A stretch of DNA of 64,000 nt from NCBI RefSeq assembly GCF_014839805.1, contig NC_051131.1, forward strand, positions 13,628,913 through 13,692,912, read 5' to 3'. Under the pieces are notes generated by a model. It was given only the letters and a program-made list of their open reading frames with translations. It was not told the DNA's origin and made no database searches. The stretch comes from Manduca sexta (lineage: Eukaryota > Arthropoda > Insecta > Lepidoptera > Sphingidae). The translations under genes and the position numbers were made by a program. This document shows, in pieces, positions 9,911-22,687 of this stretch. Within the stretch, counting starts at the first letter, position 1; the number at the start of each line of letters is the position of its first letter.

Positions 9911-12900
9911 CTAGCCGGCGGGCTCGGGCAGCGCCGCGCCCGCCGCCCCCGCCACACCCGCGCCCGCGCCGCCGCCCGCCGCTAGCAGCTGGCGCGTGGA
10001 CGACGTCGAGCTGTACGAGTCGCCTGATGACCGCACGCTCGATTGGCTTAGCGGCGTGCCTGCCGACAATCACAAATAGCTTGATTGGTAACGTTTGTTA
10101 GTCGCGTAACGTTTATTGCAAAATCTATATTCGCATTGCATCACTTCTCATTAACGATAATCTTTACTAATTAATAAGTTGACACACCTACCATGATTAT
10201 TAAGTCACACCAGACAGTACAACAATAGATACCCTATTTCCTAAGATCCATGCTACAAATAATAATAAAAAAATTAACACCACTCAAAAATTGTACCACA
10301 TACCAGGCAAGGAAGTGACGTGATGCGGCAGGGCCCAGCGCTGCGGGGTGCACTCGCCGTTACCGGTCGGCTCCTGTAACAGAACCACCATCACAACACG
10401 TACGACACACTGTCGTACAACAAAGTGCACGGAAGCCTTGCGTTGCAACTGAGGGACATACAACACCAAGCTACTTCGATAATTATAACCGATTGTGCAA
10501 TTTCTGTTTTTTAGTTAGAACAAATACGATATTTGTCGTATTGTTGTTGCCGATTTATCGTATTGGCGATTCAGAATGAAGTAGTTAACAAATAATGTGA
10601 TATATGAAAAAAAAATACAGTAATAAAATTACATTATATTTATATTCGAGTGGATTTCTACAAATTAAAAAATTCATACTCACATTTCACTACCTGTTCA
10701 TATTCTATAGACCAAAACGATTATGTGAAGAAAATTCACCCCAAGGCAATTGTTAGTAATCATTTTTAAATTATTCTCAATAGCTTAGTTCTTTTAGATA
10801 TAGAATATGGAGATGAAGAAGAACCCAACATGTTCATTATTATCAACCGATAAAGAACTTTGGAATCGTGCATGAAACAGATACGTCACCAATACGATAA
10901 ATCGTACTCCCAACATTGGTTCTAACCGCACTCGTGCCAATTAATAACATAAAGTGTACTATTATTACATGAAATGGTTGTGCAAATAATAAAAGGGACG
11001 CGTAAACAAAACCAAAACCAACACAAACTTACTGAACGCATACAAGCGGCGATGATGACGTCACCACTACACACGACATCTAACGCGCCGACCGGGTGCA
11101 CGCTACGCTTGTATATTATTTTCAAAACATATTTATTTTTAATAAACCTACTTAGATTAATATATAGAAGATATGATTAAGAAAAAAAAACTTTGCAGCT
11201 TAAATATCGAACACTAACTCAACCATAAATGCATGTCATATTTTTTTTTAATGGCAATATTACTAAAATATTTATTACGTAGAGTAAATAAAAAAAAAAA
11301 AACAATTTTCTACTATTGCCGAGATTCCAATCGGCATTTATATTATTATCAATAAAACAAGTTGCAATTATTAACATTTCCCGCGCATTTTGAACAAAAA
11401 TCGATATTTTAAATAAAGAATTTTATCTCTTTATTTTTTTTTAGTTACATTTTCGAACACCATTTGAATTTTTAAATAAAGAACGATTGGTCAATAGTAG
11501 TCGCGGCACCCAGCCCGCGCGCGGTAAAAACATGGAACACTTACGGCGCGTTTGGTTTTGGGTACCGTCAGTATGGTAGTGTTGGTGTCCTCCGGCGTGA
11601 AATAGTCCGAGTCGTCGGCGGCCGGCGGCGAGTCCGGCTCCGCGCGCGACTGCCGCCCGCTCGCTGCGACACCCGTGCCGTGTTTACACAGTAACGGAAC
11701 GTCGACCGTATTGCGACAATAGTACGGTTGGTATTTGCGTAACGCTAATTTGGGGTTGCCAACGTTTTGTAACAGAAATCTGGGTGATATAACCACTTAT
11801 AAATGAGAAATAATGAATACATTTGCGAACTTTTAAAAAAGTCTGAGTCAATCTGACCGTAAATGCCATGGTAAAGCTGTTATTTCGTATTGGTTTTTAT
11901 TGGGGGGGTTGTGTCATTACAAACCGAGCTACAGGGTTATTCTACTTATATTATGTAGATGTTGAAGTTCAAAATAAGTCGTCATATATTGTCAATAAAT
12001 ATGTACAGAGTACTTTTAGTTGGCAGCCCCAGCTATTCTATAGGTTACACAAGTGCTTTCATTAGTAAATAAACTACAATTATTAACTATTTTTACAATT
12101 AAACTTAAACTAGTAAATTATTATTTATGGGTTTTCTGCCTTATTACTTCATACTTACATCGCAATTCAGTTTAATTCTACGCGACAAATTGTGAAGCCA
12201 ATTTATACGAACAAGCGATGTTGACATGAAATCTCACTAGACCAGCCATCCTACTTTGAGCTCCCGGTAAAATAATATGGGACCAAGCCTTCTACTCGAT
12301 GCAAAGCATATCAAAATTAGTTTTTTCTGGTTAAAAAAACTTCTTAGAAATATTTAGCTAGATTTAATATTAAAACATTCGTATTTTTGTCTCAGCGTTG
12401 CTTCATTACAGCGACATCTAGTGGTATTCGTCAAAACAGTTGCATTTGCCTTACGAATAAGTTTCTCGTAGCCTTGACCGTTTTTGAATACTCGGTCCAA
12501 ATGGTAGAATGGTATATTGGTAGTATAGTAATTTGGTACTAACACATAGCCGCAGCGTCGGCATCGGCGTCGGTGTCGGGCGCGTCGTCGATGTGCGCGA
12601 GCGCCGGCGCGGAGAGGCGCAGCGCCGCGCTCGCCGGCGACACCGCAGTCCCCGCCGGCGCGCACAGGGACGACACCGACGAGCCGCGCGTCAACACCTA
12701 CGGGGACATTATAAGCATAATATATATTTATTCACAGCCTATCTTACATCAGCATTTATAAGAAGTTTGAAAAAGATTGTGCAAATTTCTTCACCATTTT
12801 TAGTTACAGGCGAAAAGGAAAAAAAATTGAAATTCTCTATACATTTCTGGTCAGCAATTTTAAAAGTGACCAATAAAATTTCAACTTTCTATACATCGAA

Positions 12901-15900
12901 CATGAAACTACACGACTCAAGTCAAATTATACTTTAAAACTATCCAGTATTCAAGTTTTTTCACATTCACTTATAATTTATAAACACCCTGTATACCATA
13001 ATGACCCCACAGTGGTGTAACATCCTGTATACTCAGTACTGACCCCGACAGGCGCGACGGGCAGCTGCGCGAGCAGAGGCGAGAGTCTCTCGGCGTCGCT
13101 GTCGTCCACGCGCCGCGCCTCGTCCTCCGAGCACGCCGCCTCCGCGCACACCGACACGCCGGGGTACTCCAGGCTTATAGACGACTGCACACGACACACC
13201 ACAAGGTATCCATTACCATTGGCATAAATAATCTCAATAAAATTTTGTTCATAATACTTTTTATAAAGGATCTTACTCCAAAGGGTGTTGGTTTTATGCT
13301 TAATTAGCTTTTGCTCACCCGCGTGAAGGAGTTTTTCGAGATAAAGTCTCGCGATATATTTTCCCGCCATAGAAAGTACCCATAACCTTCCCAGCGTCTC
13401 AAATCTCCCTACCAAAGTTCATAAAAATCCGTTCAGTAGATTTTGAGAATATCGATCACATACAGACAGACAGAAAAGGGGACTTTCATCATGTAACTTT
13501 CAATGCAGGGAAAATGGTATTATGTCAATTGTTATTTTGAGTATGTATCATTGATTGTAGTAATGTACCTTTGAAATCTTTTCATTACAGTTGAGCGGCT
13601 TGTGGTTGTAGAGCAGGGGACTGTTCGCCGCTGTCTTCTCTTCGGCGCGCTTATTGGCTTCCTCCTCGCGGGCCAGCAGCACTGACATGCGGAACTAAAC
13701 AAAACAAATACATATAATCATCACATACAATTCTTGACTTACACATAAAATAGCGTTATGGGTATCGAATTAGGGAATAATATCGACATTATTGGCAGAC
13801 CACATAGATACAACCAGCCAACGCTGCGTTTCCTGGTTTGTGATCGCCACTCCAGGACTTTTCCTCCCCATCGGCCATCATTTCTACGAGCTATGTGCCC
13901 TGCCAACTGCCACTTGAGTTTCGCAACTCTAAAGGCTATTTCGGTTATATTGGTTATACAATTTTTGGTTCCTATAAATTTTAATAAAAAAAATATTTAT
14001 GAAGGGCAACTTTTAACCAATAATGGACATTTTCAAATACCTCAGGCGTGATGGTCTGTGTTGCGGATCTATCACGTATGCTCTTGACGTCGTCCTTGGA
14101 GCCGCTCTTGAGCTTCCTGCTGCTACTGCTGCCGAGGCTGGTAGAGGAACTGCGCTCCAAGTTACAACGGTTCAGGATTTCAGCAGCCTGGATAACACAA
14201 GTATACAATGTCATAACATAACAAGAAGGTTTTTGTAGGGTTAATATGTTGCTTTTATTTGTATAATAGTTGGATAATTTGTATGAAAGTTGCATTTATA
14301 CAGGTTGTTTTAAAAATGCGAACTTTGGCAAAACTACCAATTTTGTTTTTTTTTTACTTTTCTATCTATGGTGACACTATGTTACTTAATGCATATTAGA
14401 TCTGAATACATGTTAAATTGTATCAGCATTATTCTAACAGTTATGGGTAAAACTCCCTTACCTGCGATGCGGTATCAGTATCAGGACTGGCGATAGTCGG
14501 TGCAGGTCTCGCCGGTGGGGCCAGCGCCCTGGGTCCGTGGGGTCCGTTCAGCGCCTCGATGAGCGACACCGGCTCGTACCCCGGCGGCACGCCGTCCACC
14601 CCGGTCTCGGAGACAGCCGAGGCGTCAGTGCCCGGCAGGCGTTGGAGAGCTCGGATCTGGAGTAGCGCGCGGAACGGGGCCCTGTGAGTGGGGAAATATT
14701 CATATATCGAAATTCGAATGCTGCCGATCGTACATGGTAAAGAACTTTATTATTGATATTATAATTATTTTTCTAATAAATACGTGGAAATTAACGTTAA
14801 TGAGAAAAATACTTTTTTGGTATTTTTTTTTATATTCTTAGATTGACGGTCACTATATTTTTATTTTATTTGTTTCGGTAAAAACAATTGCATATAGTTA
14901 TAGGATAACTTGTATAAAAAAACCTGCATTGTCTACAGATCATCTAAATATAAATAGCTATCGTTAATGAATATAGATTAAATATCGCTATTCATATTTA
15001 TCGATTCCACTTCACGATCGTACCTGCAAATGGGACAGTTATTGGCTTGGTAGCGCAACGAGTCTGCGCAGGAGTTGCACAGGCAGAGATGTCGGCACGG
15101 CAGGATCAGAGTGTCTCGCATGTCGCACATACAGATCACACACTCTGAACCTCCATCCTCTGTCTCCTCGTCGGAACTCGGCTGAAATACGAACACACAG
15201 GTAAACACCTCATTTGCAGTCTTTTGCAAATATACGCATCTGCGTACTTATGCATTAGGATTTTTATTTTATATAACACTATTTAATTTTGCAGAGTAAA
15301 ATAAACATTTCATAATAATAGGGTGATTTTATTTTCTGATACAAGATGCGAATAGTTCTTTTAATTTTATTATTTAAGTATGGCAAAGTAACTTCACCGC
15401 ATGCGATGATATGTATAATTATTATATTGTTAAAAGTACTAGAAGTTAGCTTTGCTGCAGATTATAAACACTGCCTCTAGAACTATACCTTGGTGTCCAG
15501 GTTCTTGTTCTCGATGCCGTATATCTCCTGCAGCAGGTAGCAGAGTCCGTCCACGAACAGCTTCTGTTTCAACGCCTTCAGGACATATGTACCGTCAGAG
15601 TGCTTCTCAACCACTGCTATTGTGGTGTGCGACTGTCTTATCTCAGCTTTAACATACAAAAATTATAATTTATTACAAAATATATATCATATTAATTTAT
15701 TTGTATACTCCAATCAGTTCAAAAACATTTTTGTTAAAAATATTAATACTACTGCGAAAATTTCTATCAGTTTGTACCAGCAGTTTTTAAAGCATACAAT
15801 ATTGTTTCATTCCAATTGTATTCATAGCAAAATAAATAGCACCAACCTTCTTGTCCCTCGTCAACCACGCAGTATATCGCTATCGGTATGATCTCTCTAT

Positions 15901-18900
15901 CAGCATTGTATAACAAGTCTTCCTCAGGGTACTTGGACGGGTCGAACACATGCGCAATTTGACAGAACTGCTGGTTGGCACCTTTCTTATAGTGGTACGT
16001 TTGTGACGTCATTGCCGCGTCGCGAGGGTAGTAACTGCAAATTGGATGGCATAATTTGGTTTATCAAAATTATGACAACTTCAGTTTTGCTGTAGGAGGA
16101 AAACTCGATAAAAATACGTATCAATGTTAAACCAAAATATTGTAACAAAACTTTTCATAATTAGTTATTATTATTATTATTTATTCAAAAGTCACTACTA
16201 AGAATTGTGTACCAGACTGTAGTTTTGTATTTATATTATATAGAGAGAACAGTATCACCCAAAGCTAAAACTAAATTCAAGAATCACACAATATAATCTC
16301 GGTGCGTTGACCTCATGTTCTGTTGCATTCACGTTTTGCAGAGTCGGCTTATCGCCAGTTACGTCACGGAAGCTATAAATCCTGTTTCATAATAACCAAC
16401 CACCGTATATCCTGGTGGTTTGTAAGTTATTGTACCAGAACATGTCTTTGACCTCTTTTATGTCATTATTTTAATGAGTATATATATTTTTTTTACGTCT
16501 TAGGATGAGTGAAGGTCGAGAAGCCAGTATTATGATACAAAATAAAGCACAGAAAAAGTAATAAAAAGCTTGACAAAGCGATCACTTTAAGTTATTCAAT
16601 CTCCATCTAATTATTAGGGTTAATTGTACAGTTTAACTGGTAACTGGAAGGCAAGATTGAATAATTTAATAGGGTAATCTATTCCAAACAAAGTCCCGTT
16701 ATCCGTCTATCTGTATGTTATCGATTTTCTCAAAATCTCCTGGACGGATTTTTATGAAATTTAGTGTGGGAATAGTTTAAGACCCCAGGAAGGTTACAGA
16801 CTACTTTCTATCGCAGGACTTTTATCTCGCGAAAACTCTTTTATGCGATCGAAGCCGCGAGCTAAAGCTAGTTAAAAATAAATGACAATTAAAACTCACA
16901 CAACACCAGTCGGTGTAACTTCCTCAGTGCAAAAATAGAATATAGTGATCGCACATCTGGCGTCACAGTCAAACGTGAACTCTATATTGTAATATGTTCC
17001 TTTCCCATTGCTGTCCAAGGTCTTGATGATGCCTCCATCACTGATCTTGTTCTCTGCCAGCTTGCCCACTGGTTCCGGACAACGCACAAATCGTAGGGAC
17101 TCTTTGCGGATGTTCACAAGACTCTTTAGTGTTTTCGTTGGCTCATTTGATTGTGGTGGTGGGTATGGGAACTATAAAAAAAATGCTTATTTAGTTGGCT
17201 TCTTTAAGCTGTGTTCCAAAAAAAATATATTCCAGAACATTTGTAATATTTTCGCTGTACCCCTGGTGTAAAAAATTATGTACTTTGAAAATGGAAGTAC
17301 CCTTTAAGTCATGTTTTACAAAAAAATGTTTTAACATATGGTCTAATATCTTAAGTTATAAGTATAAACTTTTAGCTCACTGGAGTGGGTCTGCTTCCCA
17401 AGAAGTTTAGATCAGCATTCTCCCCAAACAGGTAAGCCTCAGGCTGTGGTGTGTCAAACCTTTCACCACCCATGATGAAGTGGCTTCCAAAATAATTACC
17501 TGCAATAAAAACATTTATTGTTGTAACAAGTCTCTGTTAAATATTTTAGAAAATTTTGTAACTCAGTTATTTTGTTGTTGTTTAAGTACCTGGTTACGTA
17601 CACAATATTTTTAAATAATTATTTTTATTTACTTATTTTATATGTTGATGCGAATACATTTGATTTAATCAAAATAATTTATTTACTACAAAGAAAATAC
17701 ATTTCTTTCTTTTACTTTATTAGTTTATTTCCATTGATTTAAAATGATTTCATAATCAGAATACCTTTGTAAACACTCTTAGTGAATTAATAGGCATAAA
17801 CAACTACCATACCAGTTCAATACAGTTATATGAGAGTAAGTCAAAAGTGTATTGGTTCCTGCATATTTCTGTAAAAATTGTGAGCTCATTGCAAATGCTT
17901 CAGTATTTCATAGTTATCACCTGGAGCACTTCATTTACTGTGTCAATATTAGTGTTGGTTATTTCGATAGTAAATTTTTTTTTACTATCGATTTGTCATT
18001 ATTACTAATGCTTTTTGAGATTATTATAAAAAAAAAGAATAATTTATGGTTAACAGTGGTAATCCCACCCTCTCATTAGTAGAGGAGGCCCGTGCCCAAC
18101 AGTGGAACAGTATATAATACAGGGCTGATATTATTATTATTATAACACTGGTCACAACAGTAGTCATGTCAGTTTGGCTGATATCAATATTTTCAAACAA
18201 CCTGTTGGTACTTGTGTACTATTATTATATGATATCACTGACAAATAAATCTTATCATAACACTGTTTAACAACAATGTAGATCAAATAAGGACACTACT
18301 ACATCTAGCAATGGACAAAAAGTATACTCATAAATCTTAATACCTTCAGGAATGAACTTTAATTATGTGAGTTTTTTTACATTGGAAATAATTAGTTCAC
18401 TCCATAATCTCTCCTTTTAGCTTGTTAGTAAAGCTTATTGTGAATTAAATCAATCAAAAGTAATAATAAAATAAAAAGCAATTCATATTTTGTTAAGCAT
18501 GGTGAATAAACTTTTCATAACACTTCTGAGTTATGTATAATACATTGACTTTTGATCGCGGCTGCGCCTGGCCAATATCTAGAGAGAAAATCACACAGGC
18601 ACCATAGCCTTTTTCATCATTGTTTAAACTACTCTCTGGGCCATATTATAATATTATTCATATTTAAAAAATTAAGTTGATACATTGCTACGTCGCTGTC
18701 AGAAAGAAGGACAGAATAACAAACACACTTTCGCATGCATGGTATTTACAAAAGCTGATAGTGAATATTGGCACTTTGTTTTACGAGAAAAAATATATTT
18801 GACTGCACTGGTTTTTATTGCATGAAACATGGTCACTGTTAGTACTAATTCCTAATCGTGCTATAACGAAAAGACGCAGAGAAAATTAATAGGGGCACCT

Positions 18901-19007
18901 ATAGAAAGGTCGTACTCACCCGATCTAGGGGGATATTTATACGCGTGATTCGATGTAACATCGGCCTCCTCCACGCCAGCGTGTTGTCTGCTAGTTAAAG
19001 CACCCAT
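9911..19007 (-). CDS. MGRN1: E3 ubiquitin ligase, mahogunin RING finger 1 / RNF157 type
   Basis: Fourteen coding exons rebuilt by splice sites and phase: 19007-18920, 17499-17381, 17171-16900, 16034-15847, 15646-15489, 15181-15024, 14681-14462, 14187-14041, 13694-13569, 13184-13044, 12697-12544, 11663-11545, 10373-10304 and 10059-9911 (stop TAG). The 2109 nt give 702 aa. MGALTSRQ is a myristoylation-type N-terminus, as in vertebrate MGRN1. The conserved MGRN domain follows (GNYFGSHFIMGGERFDTP, SLVNIRKESLRFVR, FTFDCDARCAITIF), then a C3HC4 RING at about 289-328 (CVIC, CRHLCLC, CPIC). After it come PFRALLQIRA and PPGYEPVSLIEALNG, both family hallmarks. The Ser-rich tail (TPLSQSSVRSSGDSYSSTSS) also recalls the family. 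Vertebrate MGRN1 ubiquitinates trafficking factors such as TSG101. The protein is longer than human MGRN1 (about 550-580), mainly through the low-complexity tail. Confidence 0.93.
13303..13495 (-). mobile_element. Degraded short Helitron in an MGRN1 intron
   Basis: Reading the minus strand, it runs from AAAGTCCCCTTTTCTGTC to GGGTGAGCAAAAGCTAA, matching the short Helitrons at 16678-16871 and 58205-58416. The terminal CTAG has decayed to CTAA and the 5' terminus has diverged. Confidence 0.6.
13795..13945 (-). mobile_element. RTE-type LINE ORF fragment in an MGRN1 intron
   Basis: The minus strand encodes KLKWQLAGHIARRNDGRW followed by KVLEWR. This is the C-terminal signature of RTE-clade reverse transcriptase ORFs widespread in Lepidoptera. 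It is short, truncated at both ends and lies in the intron between the exons at 13694 and 14041. A piece from further downstream in the same ORF type is at 50398-50515. Confidence 0.65.
16678..16871 (+). mobile_element. Short non-autonomous Helitron (194 bp)
   Basis: It starts TCTATTCCAAACAAAGTCCC after an A (16677). It ends in a weak GC hairpin, then AGCTAAAG and CTAG at 16868-16871, followed by T. Insertion between A and T with no duplication fits a Helitron. It sits in the MGRN1 intron between the exons at 15847-16034 and 16900-17171, less than 30 bp from the latter's donor. Confidence 0.7.
18059..18142 (+). mobile_element. 3' fragment of the 4038-4358 type SINE
   Basis: It contains AGAGGAGGCCCGTGCCCAAC and the tail GGGCTGATATTATTATT, matching the last 80 bp of the full SINE. 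It is 5'-truncated and lies in MGRN1 intron 1. Confidence 0.75.
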
Positions 19008-19380
19008 TTTTGTGGATTAAACAGCCAAATTCACTTAAATAAAATTACATATGAGTGTTTAATTAATCATACGACGAGATGTTTTGTTTCATTTGACATT
19101 TTGGACTTCGGAATACGTTCAGAAATTACCAGCTGTCAGTAACCGGAAGTACGTAGCAAAGACTTCGTTCAGTAATTTTGATCTTAGATCACAAGATAAA
19201 TATAGTTTCGTTTGAAAGTAAATAAATATTACAAAAAAATATTTAGCTAGTTGTATTTAAAATAAAATATACCCTAAAATTTAATTCGTTTTGGGCTAGG
19301 TAATTTTCTTTGTGATGTCATCATAATAATTTTGTGTTTATTTACTTGCAACATTTTTTGTACACGTCAAAGTCAAAACT
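19008..19380. promoter_or_regulatory. Divergent MGRN1 / RpL10 promoter region
   Basis: The MGRN1 start codon (19007, minus) and the RpL10 transcription start (about 19381, plus) are only about 370 bp apart. The interval has an ETS-type core, CCGGAAGT, at 19143-19150 and no obvious TATA box at a useful distance from either gene. Shared control of the two genes is inference. Confidence 0.5.
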
Positions 19381-19422
19381 CTTTCCGGCTGTCTTTTCGA
19401 GGTTTGGTGTCACTTTGTGAAG
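19381..19422 (+). promoter_or_regulatory. RpL10 non-coding first exon with TOP-like start
   Basis: The pyrimidine-rich run CTCTTTCCGGCTGTCTTTTC (from about 19379) resembles the 5' terminal oligopyrimidine start of ribosomal protein mRNAs. The exon would end at GTGAAG before GTGCTG and join the acceptor TTTCAG at 19541-19544, six bases before the ATG. The exact start is not provable from sequence. Confidence 0.55.
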
Positions 19423-19550
19423 GTGCTGATAATATTTTTCTATAAAAATCTATCTCAATCATCATAAGTGTTTTATTGTTGCTAGTGATATTGTGTGTGG
19501 ATGTTAAGTGACGATCACTAAGATTGTTTTTTGGTTTATTTCAGATCACA

Positions 19551-22150
19551 ATGGGGCGCCGGCCAGCGAGATGGTAAATATTACAACTGTTCTCATACTT
19601 CGTGAGTGTTTGTGCATATTTACAATATTTGGTGTGTTTTCAGTTATCGGTACTGTAAAAACAAACCGTACCCTAAGTCACGGTTCTGTCGTGGTGTGCC
19701 CGACCCGAAGATCCGTATCTTCGACTTGGGTAAGAAGAAGGCGACCGTGGACGACTTCCCGCTATGCGTCCACTTGGTGTCTGACGAGTATGAGCAGCTG
19801 AGCTCGGAGGCGCTGGAAGCCGGCCGTATCTGCTGCAACAAGTACCTGGTGAAGAACTGTGGTAAAGACCAGTTCCACATCCGCATGAGGCTTCACCCCT
19901 TCCATGTGATCCGCATCAACAAAATGTTATCGTGTGCCGGAGCCGATAGGTGAGTCACCAAGTGAATGTTATGCAGAGTTTCGCTAAAAATGAGTGAGAA
20001 CTGTAAGATCATGTGCTGTAACAAAGTTTATCAGCTAACCTTGAATAATATTGGCGGAAAATGCGCTTTTGTCTTCAGAATACAGTTGTTGAGTATATTC
20101 TAAGTATAACACGATAATTTCTGGAGCTTGTTGGAGAAAGTTTGATAAACTTTGTAATAATAACTTATAGTAATTTATGCAATTGTGGGACAGGTTTTAA
20201 GCATTTTCTTAATGACTTCATCAGTCATTATGTACAGTAATACAGCTTTCATTTACTATTTACTCTAATAATGTGTTATAATATTTCTAAACAATTTGCT
20301 GTCTTTGTTTTGCTGCTTATGATTCAGTTGGCAGATAAACAAGTTTTTGTCAAGTCATGCTTGCACAATATAAAGAAATATGGTAAATGTAACAGGATTA
20401 TAGCTTGGGCTTGTTAGTCATTCTATTTTGTTTCCTAGTAAGGTCAAATGAAGGAAATGCAGGCAATTTATTCAATAATAACCATGCTTGTCATACTAAA
20501 TGTAATCATATTAAAAACAAAAATGAGCCAAAAGGCTGCAAAACCAATGTGACTAATTCTTATTTTACTTTTTATTGCTTAAATTGTGTTCAGTATTGTA
20601 TAATTGCATTGAATATTTTACTTGCAATCCATTGAAGTTGTTCTTGGAGAAAGGGCTACTAGAAATTCAATTATTTTTGGTTTGAATGTATCAAACCATA
20701 AATAATTGTCTTCAAGATTTCCACAGATCCATTAGGATGAAGTGTTTTTCTATCAATTATCACTTATCACATAATGTAAGGGGCAATTTAATGGCATAGC
20801 ATGTGTTTATTTGGCATCCACTTATTAAGCTAGTATTAAAATATTAATTTTTTATCAATTTCAATTATATTTATGAAAAAGTGGAGCATGCATTGTTTCT
20901 GCCTTTTTCAGGTGCTACCATACCCTGCTGACTAAATTTATTATATAAAATATTAAAATTTACATAACATTGTGTAAGAACTGTTTTCTTGATATTACTT
21001 GATATAAATAGATAAATTGGTCAATGTAAACAAACATTGCTGAATATTTCACAATCTACTATCAAAATAGCAAATTTGTTTCTTTAAAAAAAAAAATAAG
21101 TACAATGATCAACTATCACACAATGTTTCTTGAAATTTCTTCATATTATCAGACTACTTCTTTTTCCATGAGCCAGGATAAAACATATTTTTTTCCTTGT
21201 TAATTTTCAGGCTCCAAACCGGGATGCGTGGTGCGTTCGGCAAGCCGCAAGGTACCGTAGCCCGCGTGCGCATTGGCCAGCCCATCATGTCGGTGCGCTC
21301 CAGTGACCGTTGGAAGGCGCAGGTCATCGAGGCTCTGCGTCGTGCCAAGTTCAAGTTCCCTGGTCGCCAGAAGGTGAGATATTGGCTGTCCATAGACTCA
21401 AACACTAAGTTACAGTAGCTAGTAAAACATTTATGAGGAACAAGTAATAGAATTGAGAAGCATCTTATCTCTTTTGATATTACTTCTTCACGAGCATACT
21501 CTGTTAATCCTAGTGAATAGGTGCTTGTATGATCATTATGGTTGGATAGTAACTTCAAAATATCTGAAACTTTCTTTCTATTATCGAGTTTTGAATTAGA
21601 CTTCACCAACATTAATGAGTTATAAAGCATTAAATAGATAAATGTTTTATGGGGATGCATTGTCCAATTTGTGAAAAATGCACATAATTTAATACAATCT
21701 GCCATAATTATGTTTTAACATGCAATGCCCTATTGTCGACTTTATATCGTAATAAACATTACAATCTTTCCTATGGTATGTTTTAATAGTGCAAGATCTT
21801 ACAAGCAGGTATAAAGTCCACTTGTTTGCGAATTCATTTATTATTAAAATCCATGTATGCTTACATTTCCACTTCCCAAGCTGCATAATAGCATTTGCAC
21901 ATAATATGCAGGGCACATGCATAATAGAAATGTGGCTTATTCTAGTAAACATCAATAACTAAACCATGGTTTATTATTCCAGATCTATGTCTCCAAGAAG
22001 TGGGGCTTCACCAAGTACGAGCGCGAGGAGTTCGAGAAGCTGCGTGACGAGGGCAGGCTGGCCAATGACGGCTGCAACGTTAAGTACCGCCCCGAGCACG
22101 GACCCCTCGACACCTGGAGGAAGTTCCAGACCGAGATCCACAATGTATAA
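19551..22150 (+). CDS. RpL10: Large ribosomal subunit protein uL16 (RpL10, QM)
   Basis: Four coding exons: 19551-19573, 19644-19949, 21211-21373 and 21983-22150, 660 nt, 219 aa, the family's usual length. The protein starts [20 protein letters not shown] and contains RVGCPDPK-region relatives ([17 protein letters not shown]), [20 protein letters not shown] and [18 protein letters not shown], which identify uL16. This protein sits at the base of the 60S central protuberance region near the P and E sites and is one of the last proteins to join the subunit. All junctions are GT-AG and the phase closes. The gene is head to head with MGRN1 and converges with Pol eta, whose stop lies 538 bp away. 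I saw no clear snoRNA boxes in the introns. Confidence 0.97.
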
Positions 22151-22213
22151 ATTTTGTAATCTATAATACACTCCAAAACATCTGAATTGGTTTTTTATTT
22201 CTTAACAAATTCA

Positions 22214-22219
22214 AATAAA
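22214..22219 (+). promoter_or_regulatory. Candidate poly(A) signal of RpL10
   Basis: AATAAA 64 bp after the RpL10 stop codon, the right distance for a short ribosomal-protein 3' UTR. Confidence 0.65.
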
Positions 22220-22250
22220 TAATTACATTACATATAATAGCTAGCAGCAA

Positions 22251-22350
22251 ATGTACTTTTTAACACAGGCACAGCAAAGTGACCCCAATGCACCTGATGG
22301 CAAAAGGAGCGGAGTCCAATAAAATGTCGACTGACGAGAGATGAAGGGAT
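22251..22350 (-). repeat. Dispersed repeat, copy 1 of 5
   Basis: It shares GCACCTGATGG, AGCGGAGTCCAATA and CGACTGACGAGAGATGA with copies at 25190-25345, 28715-28900, 44820-45010 and 50035-50165. The family is probably a SINE or other short non-autonomous element. I could not fix its ends or class. Confidence 0.6.
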
Positions 22351-22687
22351 TTAGTTTTATATTACAATATGTTATATAGCCTATATACCTTCCTTGATAA
22401 CTGGGCTATCAAACACTAAAATATGTTTTCAATTTGAACTAGTAGTTTCTGAGATTAGCTTTCAAACAAACTGTTCAACCAATAAATGTACAGATAAATG
22501 TGGCTTCCATTATCAGCACAAAACTTGTAGAAGTTTTTGTGTAGCACAGAACTTGCTAAACTGGCTAAATAATAATTAGTATCATATACTTAGTAGGTTG
22601 AAGTTCATATAAAAATCGTATAAAATTATATTTTTTTACTACATGATAATAAAATCCATTTCATTTTCATGGCTCGATGTACGGTAG

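Noticed and set aside
9856..10101. Plus-strand frame with a plausible-looking tail (WRVDDVELYESPDDRTLDWL)
   Set aside because: It is antisense to the last MGRN1 exon, whose minus-strand reading fits the family and closes the phase of all 14 exons. The plus frame has stops upstream and no good acceptor.
19950..21210. snoRNAs in the RpL10 intron
   Set aside because: I looked for C (RUGAUGA) and D (CUGA) boxes with closing stems and found no convincing set.
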